Below, in pieces: positions 5,607 to 6,920 of a stretch of DNA of 6,920 nt. This DNA comes from a candidate division WWE3 bacterium. GTDB taxonomy: Bacteria > Patescibacteriota > WWE3 > 9FT-COMBO-53-11. Each line of letters opens with the position of its first letter. Position 1 is the stretch's first letter. The notes under the pieces were generated by a model that did not search any database, was not told where the DNA came from, and saw only the letters and a list, made by a program, of their open reading frames with translations. The position numbers and the translations under genes were made by a program. Location: positions 1 to 6,920 of the forward strand of contig JAUXIZ010000023.1 in assembly GCA_030620855.1 (NCBI GenBank), in the 5' to 3' direction.

Positions 5607-6362
5607 CTAAAAGAAGTCTACACCAATTATTGTCCCTAAAACATATTTTAAAATCAATGCTGAAGCCAATAGGAAGACCAGTCCAGACACGGCCGCAGTG
5701 ATCTGCGATTTGGCTTTTTCCAACTTGTCAGGGTCTCCCGAAGACGTTGCTACCCCGAAGCCTCCGATAATGGTGAATAAGACCGCCAAAAGTGCTCCTA
5801 CCCCCATGCCTATTTCCAAAATATCCGCTCCAAACTGCTCTGGGTCTGTGGAGAATTCCCAAGGCCCAATCTTAACGGTTGATTTCTTATCCGGCAGTCC
5901 TCCGCCTTGGGTTGTAGTTGTCCCACCGCCCACAGGTTCATCGCATGAGGGCAGGGCACTACACTCGGAATGGGTATTGTTTGGCTCAGCCATGCACTGC
6001 TCATAGCAGCTTGGAGATGAGCCAGGGGGTGGGGGTTCGTCACATGAGGGCAGGGCACTACACTCGGAATGGGTATTACCCCCTGCCCTACACTGCGCAT
6101 AGCAGGTTGGAGATGGGATTGAGCCGGGGCAGGTATAAGTTTCTGCTTTACAATTTGTTTCAGATGCGTAATGACTTTGGCACGGATCTGGGGAGGGTGT
6201 ACAGGCACTAGAATTCGGTGCACAGGTGCCGTAGCTGAAACCATGGAAAGTCCAGACGCAGTTGTAGGTTGTCGCGTAGGCTGGTGTTGAACTGTAACTG
6301 GCGAATATATATAGGAAGGCCAAAAAGATTGCAATTAGTGCTGTCTTAAGCAGGGTTTTCAT
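5607..6362 (-). CDS. Cysteine-rich pilin-like protein with duplicated extracellular module
   Basis: A 251-residue protein and first gene of the leftward operon. Residues 1-30 are a signal peptide (ends PAYA). Residues 31-143 are a cysteine-rich ectodomain with 14 cysteines (35, 47, 54, 61, 71, 78, 87, 91, 101, 107, 119, 123, 134, 140). It includes two near-identical modules of about 33 residues: C-x3-C-x9/10-C-x5-C with a shared NTHSECSALPSCDEP core. A Gly/Thr linker follows (145-157). The C-terminal part is a T4SS-pilin-like hairpin: helix 1 (about 183-206), the loop GGFGVATSSGDPDKLEKAKSQI, and helix 2 (about 221-247). This resembles the two small pilins with a large disulfide-stabilised domain added, so it could be a tip or adhesive minor pilin, or a membrane-displayed subunit. 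That role is inference. The ATG lies 9 nt past an extended -10 box, without a Shine-Dalgarno sequence. Confidence 0.75.
   Translation of the reverse strand: MKTLLKTALIAIFLAFLYIFASYSSTPAYATTYNCVWTFHGFSYGTCAPNSSACTPSPDPCQSHYASETNCKAETYTCPGSIPSPTCYAQCRAGGNTHSECSALPSCDEPPPPGSSPSCYEQCMAEPNNTHSECSALPSCDEPVGGGTTTTQGGGLPDKKSTVKIGPWEFSTDPEQFGADILEIGMGVGALLAVLFTIIGGFGVATSSGDPDKLEKAKSQITAAVSGLVFLLASALILKYVLGTIIGVDFF
5935..6115 (-). repeat. In-frame tandem duplication, 99-bp period, inside the cysteine-rich pilin gene
   Basis: Two copies start at 5935 and 6034. A core of 35 bp is identical (5944-5978 and 6043-6077), and a second similar block follows with the spacing shifted by 3 bp (offset 96), so the frame is kept. 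Silent and coding differences are few, which implies a fairly recent duplication or ongoing gene conversion. Confidence 0.9.
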
Positions 6363-6371
6363 CTCGAGAGA

Positions 6372-6380
6372 ATAATACCA
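6372..6380 (-). promoter_or_regulatory. Extended -10 promoter of the leftward pilin/hydrolase operon
   Basis: The minus strand reads TGGTATTAT, matching TGnTATAAT with one mismatch. Nine nt (TCTCTCGAG) separate it from the ATG at 6362, giving a leader of about 0-3 nt. There is no Shine-Dalgarno sequence and no clear -35 box. Confidence 0.55.
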
Positions 6381-6402
6381 GATGATTGGCGGTATACGCT
6401 AG

Positions 6403-6414
6403 AGGATATATCCT
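6403..6414. promoter_or_regulatory. 12-bp perfect palindrome between divergent promoters (possible operator)
   Basis: AGGATATATCCT is its own reverse complement and sits between the two outward-facing extended -10 elements (6372-6380 and 6424-6432). It is well placed for a dimeric regulator acting on both the pilin operon and the coiled-coil gene. It is AT-rich at its centre and could also be a chance palindrome. Confidence 0.35.
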
Positions 6415-6423
6415 AAAGAGCTC

Positions 6424-6432
6424 TGGTATCAT
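6424..6432 (+). promoter_or_regulatory. Extended -10 promoter for the coiled-coil gene at 6495
   Basis: TGGTATCAT is identical to the element at 248-256. Here the start codon is 62 nt further on, so transcription would begin near 6440, at the edge of the AAGGAG sequence, and give a leader of about 55 nt with a hairpin. With the leftward element it forms a TCTGGTAT/ATACCAGA inverted pair. Confidence 0.5.
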
Positions 6433-6438
6433 AATAAT

Positions 6439-6485
6439 AAGGAGCACTGCCCCGCCTTCGCTTACGCTGTAGCTTCGGTGGGCAG
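6439..6485 (+). promoter_or_regulatory. Shine-Dalgarno sequence followed by an imperfect palindrome in the 5' leader
   Basis: AAGGAG (6439-6444) is a good Shine-Dalgarno sequence but lies 50 nt before the ATG at 6495. Between them is a 39-nt hairpin (6447-6485): CTGCCC pairs with GGGCAG, CC with GG, then after a symmetric TTC/TTC interior loop GCT-AC pairs with GTAGC around a GCT loop. Folding it out leaves 11 nt between AAGGAG and ATG, close to a usable spacing. It may be a REP-like palindrome inserted in the leader, or a translational control element. Confidence 0.5.
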
Positions 6486-6494
6486 GCCGAGACA

Positions 6495-6920
6495 ATGCGT
6501 AAACTACTTGTATTAATTTTAATCCTGTTCTCCATTGCTATTCCTGTTGTTTTCAAGGCCAGTGCCGATGAGCTTGGCAAGGTTACCGAAGATTTAGAGA
6601 GCCAGGGGAACAAGCTCGCCGAGCTGGAGAAAAAGAAGGATCAGCTTGCCGAAGATATTGCCTCCGCATCCGTTTCTTATTACCAAATTTCCCAAGAGCT
6701 CACCGACGCCGAGTCCGATTTGTCCAAGATAGAAAAAGATTTATCCAAAAAGGAAAAAGAGCTAAAGCAATGGGAGAGTGATAGGAACTTCCTTATAAGG
6801 GATCTTTACAAACTGTCCCGCATTTCCCCCATTGAAATTTTCTTTTCCTCCGACAACTTAGGGGACGCAACCAAGCAACTCCAGTATTACGATGAGAATC
6901 TGGAGATTTTAGAGGATCAA
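6495..6920 (+). CDS. Secreted coiled-coil protein of the PcsB/EnvC/CwlO type (runs off the right edge)
   Basis: 142 codons are present and the gene is open at the window end. Residues 1-24 are a signal peptide (MRKLLVLILILF, ending KASA before DELG). Residues about 25-98 are a long Lys/Glu-rich heptad-like coiled coil (KLAELEKKKDQLAEDI, then SDLSKIEKDLSKKEKELKQ). Then comes RNFLIRDLYKLSRISPIEIFFSSDNLGDATKQL in two overlapping stretches, a pattern typical of the PcsB/CwlO/EnvC N-terminal domain, in which the coil is followed by a 'short-lived' SSDN-like region and more coil. Full proteins usually end in an M23, NlpC/P60, CHAP or SpoIID domain, which here would lie outside the window. The likely role is control or execution of peptidoglycan cleavage. 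The ATG is the only standard start after the in-frame TAA at 6438-6440; no Shine-Dalgarno sequence lies directly before it. Confidence 0.75.
   Translation, partial: MRKLLVLILILFSIAIPVVFKASADELGKVTEDLESQGNKLAELEKKKDQLAEDIASASVSYYQISQELTDAESDLSKIEKDLSKKEKELKQWESDRNFLIRDLYKLSRISPIEIFFSSDNLGDATKQLQYYDENLEILEDQ

Noticed and set aside
5935..6115. Repeat pair considered as a CRISPR-like array
   Set aside because: There are only two units, the spacing is 99 bp in frame, and the repeats encode a cysteine module of a secreted protein.
5810..6334. A 174-codon open frame on the minus strand overlapping the cysteine-rich pilin
   Set aside because: It is the shifted frame of the 5607-6362 gene, kept open by the tandem repeat. 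It has no signal peptide or recognisable domain and is rich in Pro/Gln/His runs typical of a shadow frame.
6363..6368. CTCGAG directly before an ATG, as in cloning vectors
   Set aside because: It is a single six-base match within a natural promoter-to-start spacer, and no vector sequence or tag surrounds it.
6413..6613. A minus-strand open frame across the right promoter region
   Set aside because: It lies antisense to the coiled-coil gene and its leader palindrome and covers the divergent promoters. The protein has no recognisable features.

Overview
The window looks like a cell-envelope and secretion locus from a Candidate Phyla Radiation (Patescibacteria) bacterium, perhaps of the Microgenomates type. 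That placement is an inference. It rests on three two-helix pilin-like proteins of the VirB2/TrbC or T4SS_pilin kind in one operon, on large secreted or membrane-anchored wall hydrolases with otherwise unrecognised domains, on promoters placed right against start codons, and on tight gene packing. TGA is used as a stop (the ATGA overlap at 2900-2903), so the code is not one of the CPR codes that read UGA as glycine. No ribosomal or other taxonomic marker gene is present.

Layout from left to right: (1) 1-167, minus strand, the signal-peptide end of a secreted protein that runs off the window. (2) 168-263, a compact divergent promoter region with two inverted repeats and a 10-bp tandem repeat. 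(3) 264-2198, plus strand, a 644-residue membrane protein with a cysteine-free N-terminal part, a glycine-zipper and transmembrane segment, and a C-terminal cysteine-rich lysozyme/lytic-transglycosylase-like domain. (4) 6362 down to 2211, minus strand, a five-gene operon: a cysteine-rich pilin-like protein with a duplicated 33-residue module, two small pilins, a 620-residue secreted protein ending in a CHAP/NlpC-like hydrolase domain, and a single-pass membrane protein with an Ig-like (Big_5-type) domain. It ends 12 bp from the convergent gene 264-2198. (5) 6363-6494, a second divergent promoter region with two facing extended -10 elements and a palindrome. (6) 6495-6920, plus strand, the start of a secreted coiled-coil protein of the PcsB/EnvC/CwlO type, cut by the window end.

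A coherent reading is that the pilins form a surface or trans-envelope fibre, the two hydrolases (glycan-strand cleaving type and cysteine-peptidase/amidase type) open or remodel peptidoglycan for it, and the small membrane protein is an accessory. No ATPase (VirB4/VirD4/VirB11 type) or VirB6-like channel lies in the window, so the assignment to a type IV secretion-like apparatus is partial.

The most notable non-coding signals are extended -10 boxes exactly 7 nt from the start codon at three genes and 9 nt at a fourth, which suggests leaderless mRNAs. A second is a 39-nt imperfect palindrome wedged between a Shine-Dalgarno sequence and the start codon at 6495.
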